Shown here: positions 1-13,605 of the stretch, piece after piece | Layout of the letters: every line of letters begins with the position of its first letter | Numbering within the stretch: position 1 is the first letter of the stretch | Assembly: GCF_003573695.1 (NCBI RefSeq) | Contig: NW_020650971.1 | Location: 1,922,984-1,986,983 of the forward strand | DNA length: 64,000 bases | Direction of reading: 5' to 3' | Source: Papaver somniferum | Taxonomy: Eukaryota; Streptophyta; Magnoliopsida; Ranunculales; Papaveraceae | The notes under the pieces: model-generated | The model's database searches: none | Seen by the model: the letters and a program-made list of their open reading frames with translations, nothing else | Told to the model about the DNA's origin: nothing | Translations under genes and position numbers: made by a program

Positions 1-382
1 CACTCAAAACATCGGCGATACATGTAGTCGGTCACCAAAAGGATTAGGATTAAGAGTTTGTGATAACTCTTAATTGGTTTACTTGATCCTAAATTCTAGG
101 AACTTTGTAAACAAGTTATGAAACCCTAATCTTATAGGCTAAGTAATGTACCTATATAAATAGTCTAGTAGAGAACCTAGAAAAATACACCAAAAATTCT
201 TCTTTCTCTCTTAGGGTTTATATGTTTTCTCCCAAACGATAATATATAAATCTCTTATTTTTCCCGAGGATTCAACCTCGTTAAATTCTCGTCTCTTTTC
301 TTTTCTACTTTGTGTTCTTTGCAATATTTGGAGTACCATTGTGTAGCTGTGCAAATCGCTTCCGCAGGGTTTTAGCGCAACA
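1..382 (+). repeat. 5' LTR (3' part) of the first Copia element
   Basis: The segment ends in CA at 381-382, three bases before a primer binding site, which fixes the LTR end. A TATA-like box (TATATAAAT, 154-162) lies where the U3/R promoter would be. The LTR start is outside the window, so its length and target duplication are unknown. Confidence 0.7.
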
Positions 383-384
383 AT

Positions 385-401
385 TGGCATCAAGAGCTCG
401 G
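385..401 (+). promoter_or_regulatory. Primer binding site (tRNA-iMet type)
   Basis: TGGCATCAAGAGCTCGG resembles the plant Copia primer site TGGTATCAGAGC, complementary to the 3' end of initiator tRNA-Met. It has one substitution and one inserted A. It primes minus-strand DNA synthesis. Confidence 0.7.
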
Positions 402-542
402 GGTTAGGTTCTTGGAATTTTCGGTATTCCTAGTATTGCAGCGGGAGTATTTTGTTTTCTGAAGTTGTTTGAGGTAATTCTGATCTCAAAGTTTAGTTTT
501 TTATCTATATTTGGTTGTTTGTGAACAAAGGTTGACGGGAAA

Positions 543-3500
543 GATCCAGTTGATCCGAAAGATCCTTTAGGAGAACATTCGGAGTCCACAAGTAAAGATA
601 AAGAAACAAAAGAAGAAATATTGCATTCTCATAGATCACAACTGAAGGTTGAAAAGTTCACCGGAACCGATAACTTTGGTTTATGGAGAACAGACGTAAT
701 GGATGCTCTTGTTCATCTTGACCTAGAAGAAGCTCTAGAAGGTCGGCCAGCGGAGATGTCTGACAAGCAGTGGAACAAGATGAATAAATTATGTCTGGGT
801 TCGATTCGTGGGTGTTTAGCAACATCAGTAAGAGTTAATTATCAGCACGAGACTTCAGCTAAGGATCTCTGGGAAAAGCTAGAGAAGGAGTACCTTGTGA
901 AGAACGTGGCTAATAGGATACATCTTAAGAGAAATTTGTATCGCTATAACATGAAGAAAGGTGCAACTCTAACAGAGCACCTGGATTCATATAATAAACT
1001 TCTTGCTGAGTTAGTTAACTATGATGAGAAGATCAACGACGAGGAAAAAGATTTGTGTCTGATAAACTCTCTTCCTGAAAGGTATGAACCCCTGATTAAG
1101 GCTTTAATGCATGGCAATGATAAGATGACATACGCTGAGGTCACTACAGCATTGCGTAGTGAGGAGTTCAGGAAGATGGACCGTGAAGACCTGTCAAGTG
1201 AAGCTAACAGTGACTTGCTTCTTGCAAGAGGTCGTTCAACAGACAGGAGAAAGAAGAATGGTGATCGTGGAAAAGTGAAAGTGCGTTCAAAGTCAAGAGC
1301 GCGTCTGCAGAAGGATGAATGTGCATGGTGTCATGACTTTGTCCATTGGGCTAAGGATTGTACGAAGCGTAAAGATAGAGAAGGAGATAACAACAAGACC
1401 GAGGTGAACATTGCTAAGGCAAGTGATGATTCAGATGTAGCTTCGGATTTCTCACTGACTGTGACACCATCAGCTTGTATCGTAACTGACGGTACATGGG
1501 TACTAGATTCTGGTGCTACTTATCACATATGTCCTCATCGGGACTGGTTCTCAAGCTTCGAGAAGTTTGATGGAGAAGTACGTATGGGGAATAATCATAC
1601 CTGCAGGGTGATCGAGATTGGTAGTGTTCGAATCAAGATGCATGATGGTATGGTTCGGGAACTGAAGGAAGTAAGGTTCGTACCTGCTGTGAAGAAGAAT
1701 CTGATTTCGCTCGGAACTTTGGAAGCTAAGGGCTACAAGTTAGTCGCTGAAAATGGCATTCTAAAGATAATATCTGGATCGTTGGTAATCATGAAGGGCA
1801 CAAGGCATCATAACTTGTACTACTTAACTGGGAGTACAGTAACAGGAGATGTGTCAATTTATGAACACATCGAGACTGCAGCGATGGAGACCACGAAGTT
1901 ATGGCATATGCGACTTGCACATCCAGGTGATAAGTCGTTACACTCTTTAATTCGTCAAGATTTATTGAAAGGTGCTATTGCCTGCAAACTAGAGTTTTGT
2001 GAACATTGTGTGAAAGGCAATAAAACAAGAGCACAACAATCCACAACACTAGTGGAGTTCTTGATTATGTTCACTCAGATGTTTGGGGTCCCTCCAAGAA
2101 TGCATCATTGGGAGGGAAACATTGGTTCGTGTCTTTCATTGATGACTATTCTAGGCGAGTATGGGTGTACACCATGAGGCATAAGGATGAAGTCCTAGAA
2201 GTCTTTGTGAGGTGGAAAAAGGAAACTGAGACTCAAACTGGCAGAAAGATCAAGGTACTACGTTCGGACAATGGTGGAGAGTACAAAAGTGATCCATTCT
2301 TGCACGTATGTCAGGATGAGGGAATACATAGGCATTTCACAGTTAAGAAGACACCGCAACAAAATGGGGTAGCTGAACACATGAATCGTACTTTGCTGGA
2401 GAAGGTACGATGTATGTTATCTAATGCTGGATTAGGTAAAGCGTTTTGGGCTGAGGCAGTTACATATGCGTGCTTCCTCATTAATAGGTTTCCATCAGCT
2501 GCATTAGAAGGTAAAACTCCGATGGAGAAGTGGTATGGTAAACCAGCTTATGACTATGACTCAATTCATATCTTTGGTTGCCCTGCTTGGTATCATGTTA
2601 GTGAAAACAAGCTTGATAGCCGTGTTGTTAAATGCATCTTTATGGGTGTGAAGAAAGGAGTGAAAGGGTTCAAAATTTGGAATCCAGTAGAGTAGAAGAT
2701 AGTCATGAGTAGAGATGTTACATTTGATGAAGCGTCTATGGTAAAGTCTTGGGGTTCTCAGCAGGTGGAGAACAGAAGCAACAATACTAGTATGCCTTTG
2801 CAGCAGGTGGAGATTGATGCAACTCCACTAATTCCAGCTAAGTATGTATCTGTTACGAATACTTCCGAAGGCGTGACGTCTACAAGGGAGGTAACTACTG
2901 AAGTTCCAAATGATAGTGACGATGTTTATGAAGAGGAACATGAAGCAGTGGAAGATACAGAAGCTACGGTCACTGAGACCATAGCAACCAGCAAACCGAG
3001 AAGATCAATCAGGAACCCTGGTTGGATGAATGATTTTATAGCTTATGCATTACCAGTTGTTGAAGAAGGTATTCCTAATACCTATTTTGAAGCTATACAT
3101 AGTGTAGAGCATCAAGAATGGGAAGATGCTATGCAGGATGAGATGGAGTCTCTTTACAAGAATGGCACATGGATTCTTACGAAGCTTCCGAACGGTAAGA
3201 AGGCCATTGGGTGCAAATGGGTATATGCTAAGAAAGAAGGATCTCAGATGAATCAAGTACGCTACAAGGCAAGGTTAGTTGCAAAAGGTTATGCCCAAAA
3301 GGAAGGGATTGACTACAATGAGGTGTTCTCTCCAGTTGTGAAACACTCATCAATCCGAATTTTGTTGACCTTGGTAGCACAATATGATTTAGACCTAGTT
3401 CGGCTAGATGTGAAGACGGCGTTCTTACATGGTGATCTAGAAGAGGAGATTTATATGACTCAGCCAAGTGGGTTCAAAGTTGCTGGAAGAGAAGATTGTG

Positions 3501-4615
3501 TATGCAAACTGAAGAAATCGTTGTATGGGCTGAAACAGTCTCCAAGACAGTGGTATAAGCGATTTGATCAGTTTATGATTGGCCAGACATACACAAGAAG
3601 TCACTATGACCATTTTGTATACTTCAAGAAGCTACGTGATGGGTATTTCATATATTTTCTCTTGTATGTCGATGATATGCTGATAGCATCGAATAACAAG
3701 AAAGAGATTGATAATTTGAAGCAAAAATTGTCAACTGAGTTCGAGATAAAAGATCTGGGAGAAGCTAAGAAGATTCTTGGCATGGAGATTCAACGTGACA
3801 GAAAGAAGGGTAAAGTTTGTTTGTCTCAAAAGGCATACTTGAAGAAAGTGTTACAGAAATTTGGTATCTGCGAAGGAACTAAATCTGTAAGTACTCCCCT
3901 TGGTCCTCATTTTAAGTTGAGTTCTGATATGTCTCCCACTACTGAAGAAGAGCGTGAGTATATGGCCCAAGTCCCATATGCTAGTGATGTTGGTAGCTTG
4001 ATGTATGCGATGTTATGTACAAGGCCGGATATTTCACATGGAGTAAGTATGATCAGCCGTTATATGCATAATCCTGGTAAAGGACATTGGCAAGCTGTGA
4101 AATGGATTTTGAGGTATCTTTATGGTACTGTTGATGTTGGCTTGGAGTTTGTGAAGGAAGATGGGAACAATCAGCTGTGTGTTGGTTATGTGGATTCTGA
4201 CTATGCTGGTGATTTGGACAAGAGGCGTTCAACTACAGGGTATGTATTTACCTTGGCTGGAGCACCGGTTAGTTGGAGATCGATTTTGCAGTCTACTGTG
4301 GATCTCTCAACTACTGAAGCAGAGTATATGGAAGTGACTGAAGCATTTAAGGAGGCTATATGGTTACAGGGTTTGCTAGATGACTTGGGTGTTGTGCAGG
4401 AACAACTTCCTGTGCATTGTGATAGTCTTAGTGCAATTTACTTGGCTAATAATCAAGTGCATCATGCCAGAACCAAACATATAGATGTTCGATTTCACTT
4501 TGTTAGAGAAATTCTGGAAGAAGAAGACATTCTACTTGTGAAGATCGATACCAAAGACAATCCAGCTGATATGTTAACGAAAGTAGTATCTGGAAGAAGA
4601 AGACATTCTTACTGA
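543..4615 (+). pseudogene. Copia gag-pol polyprotein, one frameshift and one stop
   Basis: Gag (UBN2-type, about 640-1200) is followed by a zinc knuckle C-X2-C-X4-H-X4-C at about 1320-1362, the protease motif LDSGATYHIC (about 1504), a GAG-pre-integrase segment (LWHMRLAHPG), the integrase core, RT with YVDDML (about 3666) and RNase H ending with TKHIDVRFHF. The frame is broken near 2045-2060, inside the integrase, and by an in-frame TAG at 2693-2695. No ATG precedes the conserved gag start: the frame is open upstream to about 540 but begins without a methionine, so the original start is mutated. The C-terminus after NPADMLTK is abnormal. Enzymes for cytoplasmic reverse transcription and nuclear integration; not functional here. 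Confidence 0.9.
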
Positions 4616-4661
4616 CATACTTGCTTGTCGTGATCATTTGTTTAGGAGGTGTGTAGTTTTG

Positions 4662-5130
4662 TGTACTTGTGAGAAATCTCACAACCATACACTTAGTTAA
4701 ATCTATAGAACATTTTAAGAAATCATCATAAGAATCTCAAGAACTTTTATTAATATATTTTAATGAAATACAAAGTAATAAGAAAACTCTAACTTGCTGA
4801 ACAAATAATCTTTCTCTCTCCTATATATATTGTCTAAGGTCTCTAAAAGATCTTTCCCTCTTACAATGACGCTCTGCTCCTTATATATGAGTTTACATAG
4901 TGGAGGACAGCTAATAAAGCCCCTTATTTCCGATCTGACATGCGTCAATGTCTCACAAGTGTAATCATCATTGTCGCACGATTTATCTAATGTCACGCAA
5001 ATCATCATACTTTACTCGTGATTAAGTGACATCATATGGTTCGTCATTCTAGATATGTTGTACGCTTTTGTGTTCGCTTGCTACCTGCGGAGTTATTTTG
5101 CATACAAACTAGTGTGAAGTATTTTGTGCC
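4662..5130 (-). repeat. 3' LTR of the Tat element
   Basis: Matches 35957-36422 over its whole length, starting at the near-palindrome TGTGAGAAATCTCACA and ending near TTTTGTGCC. A TATA-like CTATATAAGG is seen on the minus strand in the other copy and is altered here (about 4879-4890). On the minus strand a purine-rich run (GAGAAGAGGCAAAATATGGG, just right of 5130) is the likely polypurine tract. The exact end is uncertain by a few bases because the two copies differ there. Confidence 0.85.
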
Positions 5131-5482
5131 CATATTTTGCCTCTTCTCATATTGCTCTCTTGGTAGAGAGTGCGGTATGAGAAAACTCTATTTCACTTGG
5201 CGGCACCAGTTCATCTTTTCGTATTCTTATTAGCAGACATGATTCTGTAATTTAAGTTTAACCGTCTACACGTGTTGACTTCTCTCCCTTTTGATCGACA
5301 TATCTCGAGTTAACCGGATGCTTATCTTTTCTATTTAGCAACTAAAATAAGGAGAGATGAATTTTTCTTTCCTTTATTTGTTCTTCATCTTCAACCACAA
5401 ATTTTCACCTTCGTTTTCTCTGCAAGTTTCATCTTCATCTTCCTGAGATCTTTCTTCTTAGAGATTGTTCTTTTCTGTTTCT
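5131..5482. other. Tat 3' untranslated region and antisense-gene leader
   Basis: No convincing ORF. It lies between the 3' LTR of the Tat element and the start of the plus-strand antisense gene at 5483. T-rich and C/T-rich sequence over 5380-5480 looks like a 5' leader for that gene. Confidence 0.5.
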
Positions 5483-8078
5483 ATGGATTCTTCTTCAAGG
5501 TTTGTGCATTCTATTAACCCTACTATTTTGTTTTGTTTTCTCTTGATTTTCTACTGTTGTTATTGATCTACTAATGTCTTTATCGTTCCCATACTGGTTG
5601 AGTTACAGCAAAAGTTCTTCCTCTAGTAACACTAAGATTATGGTTTCAAACCCTAGATCTTCTTCAGGTTTCAAAGATGATGAATCTCGCAAGAGGAAGC
5701 CTTCGCATAACAAAGGAGTAAGAAATACTTTCTATTTTATGAAACAATATTGTTGCCTCTATTTCTCATCTGCGTTGTTCTTCGCAGGGTTCTGAGTGCG
5801 AGATTGTTGACGAGAAGAATAAAAATATAAAGAAAGTTCGCAAGGCCCCCTCGATTAATACTACTCTTTTCAATCCCAATTTAAGCTATAAGAAGAAGGA
5901 CACTAGCATTTCTCCTAATGTCAAAGTTGACGCTCCTGCACAAAGTTTGGTTGCCTCAGCTCCTCCAAATGTTTCTGCATCTTTGGAGGAAATTTCGACT
6001 TCAAAGGAAGCTACTTTAGTTGATCATGCATTAAAGGGAATCTCTGCTTCTAAGGAATATGCTTTATTGGATCAAGCGGTTATCCCGTCTTCGAAGAATA
6101 TAACTGCACCAGTGGTGGATAAGACCGTTTCTAGTTTTGTGAATATTCTCTTCTCCGCGAATACTTTCGCATCCACGGAGGATACATCCACTCTCGTTTC
6201 TCAAGATATTATTCCTCTTGTGATTGCCCCTTCTTCCTCTAAAGTTACTTCTTTTCCCATGGAGGTTGTCTATGCTGATGGAGGTGTTCTTGATGAAGTG
6301 AATTCTACTATTCATACTTTGTAGAATATCGTTAACACTGCTCAGTCATCCATTAGGGATCCTTCTATGCTTCGCGTCTGCGATGCTCTAGCCAAGCTGT
6401 TATGTGATTCTGCACCAAACAAACCAACTAGGAGCGAAGTCTTTAGGGCAACTGGATCCAAGTGTCCATCTTGATCTTGATCTCTTGGTGAGTACTCTTT
6501 CACTTACATCCTTATACTTGTGCTACTCTTTCGCATCTTCATGTTTGTTTCATTTCTTCCTTAGGAATCTCTCAGCCGCATTGTCCAAGCTGAAGGGTTT
6601 GCTAAATCTAGTAAGACCATACTAGAATTATCTCGTCAAAACTCTGAGTTAAAGACAGAGCTTAGTAAATTAAAAGGAGAACTCCAAAGCTTGACTCTTG
6701 AATCTGAAAGTCTTCACAATAATAATCAAGATCTTCAAGGTGTGCATTTCTCCTTTTTATGATTCACTTTAGAAGTAGTTTGTTCTTATATCTGAATTTT
6801 GAGTTTTTTCATGCGTATGTTAAGACTTAAATCAGAAGCGTGTTGCAGAGAGATTTAGCTTTCATTTTCTGCCAAAGATGCTCGCGCGGATAATGAACGG
6901 CTGAAGAACCAAATAGATCAATTAGTTAATAATCATTCATACTCGCTTGATCATATTGAGAATCTAAAAAATGAGAACCTTGGTTTAGCTAATCAAAATG
7001 AACTACTGGGCTACCAAGTTTCCCATCTATCTGGATCGTTATATAGCGCTGATTTGAGATATCAAACTTTATCAGATGAAATCAAGGTTTTGGCCGCTTA
7101 GAAGCGGTTTTTCTTAAAGAAAGAGGCGATGTTTTCGCGTCAATATCTTATTCTTCAGAACATTTGTGATGACCAAGAGGTATCCCTTCGCATACTAAAA
7201 AATCAGCATGATGACTTGATGAAGAAGTTAACTGAGGAGAATGAGAGGATTATCCAGAGTAAAGTAAATTTGACTGTGAAGATGAACCAACTTAAAGAAC
7301 AACTTACTCGGGTACAAGGGTCTCATGATATTCTTGCGGAAGAGAAGGCTTCTCTTTCTCAGGATGAAAAGAAGATTCGGTCTCGCCTTAAGGGTTTAGT
7401 TGGTGATGATTTTGATAGGGTCATGGAGAGTATGAAAAGTAATGGTCTCACTCTATCCCAATATATTCTTTCTCAGAGGGAAGGTAGTCGCATTGAGCTG
7501 ACTGCCTCAGTTTACTTGCACTTTTAAATTGCTCATATCTTGTTGCTGCGAAGTGCCGCTCTGGTAATAATCAAATATCTTTTTTTGCAGAATCTGAAAA
7601 ATTGCACCAATTTACCATCTCCAAGTTGAGTTCCGATTCGTCCAAGCTTCATAGAGAACGTGCGAAACTTTCAGTTGCACTTGCTTCTTCTCGAGACAGA
7701 GCAAATATGAGATGTTTGTATCTGCAAACCTTGATGGAGGTTGCCATGGAGAATACTATGAAAAGTGTCGCTCTAGAAGCTCATGTTAAAGCTCAAATTC
7801 TCGTGAATCAAGTCTGCGTCGATAATTCATTTCCTCTAGTTGATGTACCACCTCTTGATGTGGATGCATATGAAGAGCTTCCCGAGCCCGATAGTTATTA
7901 TGAATATGTGAGCGAAGAAGAAGAAGATAATGAAACTCTCCTTCCAGAGAATCAAACTGCGAAAGAAGGATCTGGTGATAGCTTGTCCAAAGATACAAGT
8001 TCTGATGTTAATCCCAACAATGAGGCTGATGTTGAGGCTTCTGCGATGAATCAAGACGCGACTTCTAATAATGCTTAG
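5483..8078 (+). pseudogene. Antisense extra gene of the Tat element (coiled-coil protein, spliced)
   Basis: Reads opposite to pol, in the position where antisense extra ORFs are known in Tat elements. Exons read from splice signals: 5483-5499, 5609-5717, 5788-6487, 6565-6739, one from about 6849 into the 7500s, and a last one from about 7590. The first three join in frame. The protein starts Ser/Lys-rich, has a low-complexity Ser/Thr part (5947-6320), then long heptad-like coiled-coil segments (LKTELSKLKGELQSL and similar, 6640-7500), and an acidic tail (YVSEEEEDNE, near 7900). It is broken: TAG at 6322, stops before 6487, TAG near 6857 and TAG at 7099. Function unknown; a structural or DNA/RNA-associated role is a guess from the coiled coils only. 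Confidence 0.7.
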
Positions 8079-8664
8079 TTATTCTTTTTCTTTAGTTTTT
8101 TGTGGGTCATATTATCAGTTTTTGGACATGTATTTTTGAAACACATTTCTATTTCTGCTACTCTCCTCTAACAAGGAGGATAATATATTTCTCATGTTAA
8201 TTCCCATACTTGCCTCTATTATTCTTCTTGTTCGAGATATAAGTTATGTTATCTTCATGTCGTTATACTTGTGAGCTAATTATTCTTTAAGCTTTTGTAT
8301 CTCTGCAAAATCGAGATTGTTATCTTGTGCTTATGTTTCATCTTGTGCGATTAGGTACGCGTATGTATGTATATCTTCTTGTTGTGTGCACTCATCTTTT
8401 AAGTTTCTTTCTTTTCTGCAAAATAACATCTATAATTAAGAGGTTTTAATTTTGCCTTTCTCATGAGGTCTTATTTGGCCTGAAGATATCACGTGTTCTT
8501 ATGCGACGAGATCGCAGGAAGTCTTTACACTTTCATGTAATGACCCATTGATCCCTCCTTATCATCTCTTGTGTTATTTCCTCTGCAGGATATATCGTTT
8601 TTGCGCAAATACGACAGGCCTATGCTCTCATTTGAGTCATAGCCCCATGATATTTACGTCTTTT
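8079..8664. other. 3' flank of the antisense gene, no ORF
   Basis: AT-rich Tat-element sequence between the stop of the antisense gene and the left end of the SIRE-like insertion. No gene or repeat of note was seen. Confidence 0.5.
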
Positions 8665-11055
8665 TGAAAAAGCTGGGGTCTAACAACAACACCCAATATC
8701 TCGCTTAGCAATCTGTATGGACTAACTCCGAAAATACTTTCTAGAGAATCAAATAAACAGTCATACTCAATCTAGGTAAAAGTATCTCAAGAATTTAATA
8801 TCTCTCTTTTGTTTTGATTTAGTCAAGCTAATAAATCAGCGAGTCTTTAATCAAATACAAGGAATAACTTGGATGGTACCAAAGACCAATATCCAAGGAT
8901 CAATCAATGACAATCAACAACCAAAGATTGGGTTATTCTAATTGATGATCTAAACGCAAAACTTGTATTATTTCAATTATATAAACAAATATATTGTGGA
9001 AATAGAAATAATACATATACCAGAAATTTTGTTAACAAGGAAACCACAAATGCATAAAAACCCTGGGACCTAGTCCAGATTGAACACACACTGTATTAAT
9101 CCGCTACAGACACTAGCCTAATCCAAGATAACTTCGCACTGGATTGTAGTTGAACCCCAATCTCCCACTGATCTGAGGTACAGTTATGATCCTACGCCTC
9201 TGATCCCAGCAGGATAATGCGCACTTGATTCCCTTAGCCGATCTCACCCACAACTAAGAGTTGCTACGACCCAAAATCGCAGGCTTTGACAACAAACAAA
9301 TCTGTCTCCCACAGACAAGTCTATCAAAGGATCAATCTGCCTCCCACAGATAAACCCTAAAAGTTTTGTTCCATCTTTTGATAATAATCAAGGTGAACAA
9401 GAACCAATTGATAATCCAGTCTTATATTCCCGAAGAACATCCTAGAGTTATCAATCACCTGGAAAAAATCTTAATTGTATGGTAGCGAAACAAGATGTTG
9501 CAGAATCACAAAAAATGAGACGAAGATGTTTGTGATTACTTTTTATATCTTGATTATCGTAGATATAAATCTCAATCCAATCAATCTGATTGTACTCGTA
9601 CGATAGAAGATGCAAGATCAGATCACACAACTACGATAAATGTAGTATTGGTATGGCTTCACAATCCCAATGATGTCTTTAAGTCGTTAACCTGGTTTTA
9701 GAAGAAGAAAACCAAAGGTTAAAGGAGAATCGACTCTAGCACACAAACTAATATCACACGTAAGGTGTGGGGTTTAGTTTTGCACAATACTAGATGTCTC
9801 CTTTATATAATCTTTTAAATCAGGGTTTGCAATCAATGTTAATTTAGTAACGAAGCATTCAATATTCACCGTTAGATGAAAACCTGATTTAGATTCAAGC
9901 TAATATTTCTCAACCGTTAGATCGAAAACTTAGCTTGTTACACACACTTGACAATGCACACTTCTAGGTTTGTTAACTGTACCCAAACGTATGCACTTGT
10001 TGGTTCAACAATAGTTAACCAAAAGGTTAGCCATATGAGAATTTCATATCAACCATGTTCTTCTTCACCATAACTAGTTCAAATGACTTCAAATGAACTA
10101 GTTAGAGAGTTGTTCAATTGCAAGGAAATCTCATGTACTACACAAGACACAATTGAAGCAAAGTTGATTTGATTCACTTGAATCGGTTCATGAACTTTTA
10201 TAGCCACGGTTTGCAAACTGCATTCCTTAGTCTTTTTAAGTTTATGTTCAGAAATCATATTCAGATATATAACCTTCTCAAGTTCGCAGACTAGGTTCCC
10301 GGACTTAAGTTACGGGGCAGAGTTTACAAACTCCAACAAAATTTTCGGGTTTGAGAACTTTTCCGGTTCGCGGACTGGGTTCGCTGACTTAACTTCGCGG
10401 ACTGGGTTCGCTGACTTAATTCCGGTTCTCTTGATCAAAAAAGTTCGCAAACTTTGGTTCAAGGAATAAGACTTATACATAAATGTGTTTCCACAACAAT
10501 GCTTATGTCCATCATTAGTTATGTAATCTAAAGTCTCATTTCGATCATTGAAACATTCTTAGATGACGTTATATAGTTGTTACACCATTTCTCGTCAAAG
10601 AAATTTTCAAAGTGATTGAAACATATCATGACTTTCGTCACTAGGTAAAGATAAACTTGATCGAAGTGAAAAGCTTACCAACACATATTTCGAGATACAG
10701 ATAGGCGAGGTATACTCGGCTCGAAATACCAAATGTGTATAATCCAAGTCTATATATATAGCATACGACTTCTTGTCTCAAAGAGTAGGAGATAGAGTAG
10801 ATAGACTTTTGAGTGACAGATAAGTTCAATTCTTCACATACCTTTTTGTCGATAAGTTCCACCGGATCCTTGAGTAGTTCTTCTTCTTGTATGATGAATC
10901 TCCATGAAGTCCTTGAGCTCAACTATACTTTCTATCCTAGTCCGAGACTTAGCTATAATCGACAAGATATCAAGACTTATAGTTTTGATCACTAAAATTG
11001 ACAAACATGCTTGAGATAGCAATGCATGCGAGTTCGACCGAGCAATGCTCTAACA
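8665..11055 (-). repeat. 3' LTR of the SIRE-like element
   Basis: Begins TGAAAAAGC and ends GCTCTAACA on the plus strand (TGTTAGAGCATTGCTCGG on the element's strand). It has a 125-bp stretch near 9515-9640 that is missing from the other LTR. Short runs rich in TTCGCGGACT-like motifs repeat at 10280-10420. Confidence 0.85.
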
Positions 11056-13605
11056 ATCTCCCCCTTTGTCAATTTTAGTGATAAAACTATCAATACATAT
11101 GGAATACAAAAAAGATAAAGAAACTTTAGTAGATCCTATTCCACATGTCTAATCTTCAACATTCCTTGAAATCTTCGTCACTTCCAAGTACTCCAATGAT
11201 CCCAAAGGTTGTAAGTTTAGCATCACCGCTGTTGAAGATCCGTAGCTATAAAAATGAGAAAGCATCGGTCTCGATCATTGTTATACAGTGTCATAGTATT
11301 ATTACACAGTGTCAAAGTCCAATTGTATCACAACTTCAACAATAATACTATGGTGATATGTATCACTCCCCCTTAGTCAATACTCCATCTCACATGGAAA
11401 CCACTTCCCCTTACACAATGATCCGAAAACCATATGTATTGGTAGTGTAAACTACATATTAATTCTCCCCTTTTTTGTCAATAAAATTGGCAAAGGTACA
11501 AGAACGGGATCATAATGAAATTTCCGAAAGAGACATTTCATGAATAAAAGAAAAAAATACATATCAACTAATTTAGATGCAATCATAAAGCCGAAGCTAA
11601 ATGCATTTATCAAGGAGTTTAAAGATACAAGATAACCCGGCCCTCTAAAATTCCACAGCCGCACACCCCTCAAGATATGACCATTAAGCACAAGTTCAAA
11701 AGAACTCTCCCCCATTTGATGTCGTTCCTGAAACAAAAACAAGAGCGGCCTTAATTTCAAAAGAAAAGAAGGATTTTTATGGACACCAAAAACCATAAGA
11801 ATGATTTTCTATATCCAAAAAATCAATCAAATTAATCACAAGTAAACCCATGATTAATTTAATCGGAATACGCAAATTAAACACAAGAGGTGATCAATTC
11901 AATTGATTGTGCTCAACATAAGAGAATTTATGGAGACACTAAAATACTCAACTAGATTAATTACAAGAGAATCCATAATTAATCTAATTGGAATACACAA
12001 CCAAACTAATCAGAAAGTAATCAATTTAATTGTCATTTTTTTTGCTCGACATAAGAAAACTTACGGAGCAATAACTAAATAACCAAACAAGCTGATTAAT
12101 TTAGTTCAATATGCTCGACATAACATATCTCACGGAACACCAACTAAGCTAATAAATCAACTTGGTTGTATAGTGCTCAACATAAGATGCATTGCGGAGC
12201 CTCACAGTAATACATAAAAATATGGATCAGGGATGATCAATACTGCGGAATACACAAGGATTCATTATATCTTCAATCACTATTTGCATAATGATAATTA
12301 ATAGACATAATCCTTGAAAACAAAAGATTTTAACCTATCTTCCATCAAAATATTTGACAATATAGGCTTAACTTTTGTATTTGTCAAAATTCCATTCATT
12401 CTTTTACCAGTACGTGAATACTGAACACGAACGACTTTACTTTTCACAAAGTATGGGACAAACATAGTTCACAGATGTAAACACACTTATCCCATAAAAA
12501 ATTACAATATATCAAATCATAAAGACTAATACTGCAAAAATATCATCCTCCAAATATTTTTAGAATTTAAACCAAATAAACCTAAAAACATGAAGATGAA
12601 AACGTTGGACATAGCCATGTATAGTCACAATAATTGTTATTCCAAACTATATTAATCCTTCTCAAAAACAAGAATAAATTCTCATAAGAAGTTTCGTAGG
12701 CATCAAGACAAACTCGTACTGCACATATAAGATGATTTGTCCTTAGAGAGTAGAATCAATATTTTTCGCCCGGGTTTATACCAATAATAGCTACCAAAGG
12801 CGTATAAAAAGATTTTCAAAGAAGAACATACAAAGTCATTAACGACCATGCACCATAGTTCACATAAAATGATTGTGAACATTCAAGAATCCCATAGTAA
12901 TGCGTACTACTGCCCATTCTTGAACTTCCTTATTTTTGATTCACCAACAACATTCTTTTAAAATCTACAAATAAGCTTAGAAGAGTACTAATCCATGAAT
13001 CCAAGTGCCCAAGTCTAAGAAAAGTGGAACAAGTGCAACGAAACGAGCAAAACACTCAAAATCAAGAGACATGACAGATACCAATCTTAACTCATCCACA
13101 ATCAATAATTCTCATCTCCATTTTGAAGAGAACTCAAATAGGAAGATAATGCAAAAATAATGAGTTCATTCTGAGTTCGGACGAAGAAGTTAGGCCAAAA
13201 CAAGTCGACCAAATATTGACGTCTACAGGGAAATATGCATAACGGGTTTGCAAACGAATTTTCAAGTCCGCGAACTTAAACCCCTGGATTTTGTTTTTAG
13301 AAGATGTTATGCATATCTAGTAGGTGTACCATGAAGTCCAAACATCCCGAACTACAATTTTCAAACCTAAACGTTTAAGAACCTTAAACACAGATTAAGT
13401 TAGGTAGAAATGAACAATAACCAAGGTACATGGATCATTATAAAAACACAAATCTTTCTCAGGTTTATAGACATACCTTTTTAGAAGAATCCAGTTGAAT
13501 TCTATATCCTTACCGAACATAATCTGTGTGCCCTAATTCTTATGCTTCCCTCACCGTATACATAACAGGGTATTCCTTGGTGAGGATGCACTTACAACAA
13601 AATCA
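11056..13605 (-). other. Interior of the SIRE-like element without coding capacity
   Basis: A polypurine tract (AAAGGGGGAGAT on the minus strand, 11056-11067) abuts the 3' LTR. The remaining 2.5 kb is AT-rich and holds no pol domain. Several weakly similar blocks with the theme CTCAACATAAGA...GGAGC recur around 11910-12200, suggesting a degenerate tandem repeat. Confidence 0.6.

Larger units (their letters stand above)
1..4661 (+). mobile_element. Ty1/Copia retrotransposon (Tork-like), 3' LTR missing
   Basis: The order of parts is LTR end, tRNA-iMet-type primer site, gag, protease, integrase, reverse transcriptase, RNase H. Integrase ahead of RT defines Copia. The gag (UBN2-type) and the RT motif YVDDML look most like the Tork/Tnt1 lineage; this is from memory of the family. 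A purine-rich stretch (TTTAGGAGGTG, 4641-4651) followed by TG at 4652 could be the polypurine tract and the first 10 bp of the 3' LTR. The sequence then changes at 4662 into the LTR of a Gypsy element. I see no copy of the 5' LTR (1-382) elsewhere in the window, so the 3' LTR is lost. The left end lies outside the window. Confidence 0.85.

Noticed and set aside
621..700. Translation start of the first Copia gag at 621
   Set aside because: The codon at 621 is TTG. The frame is open upstream without an ATG, so no real start can be assigned.
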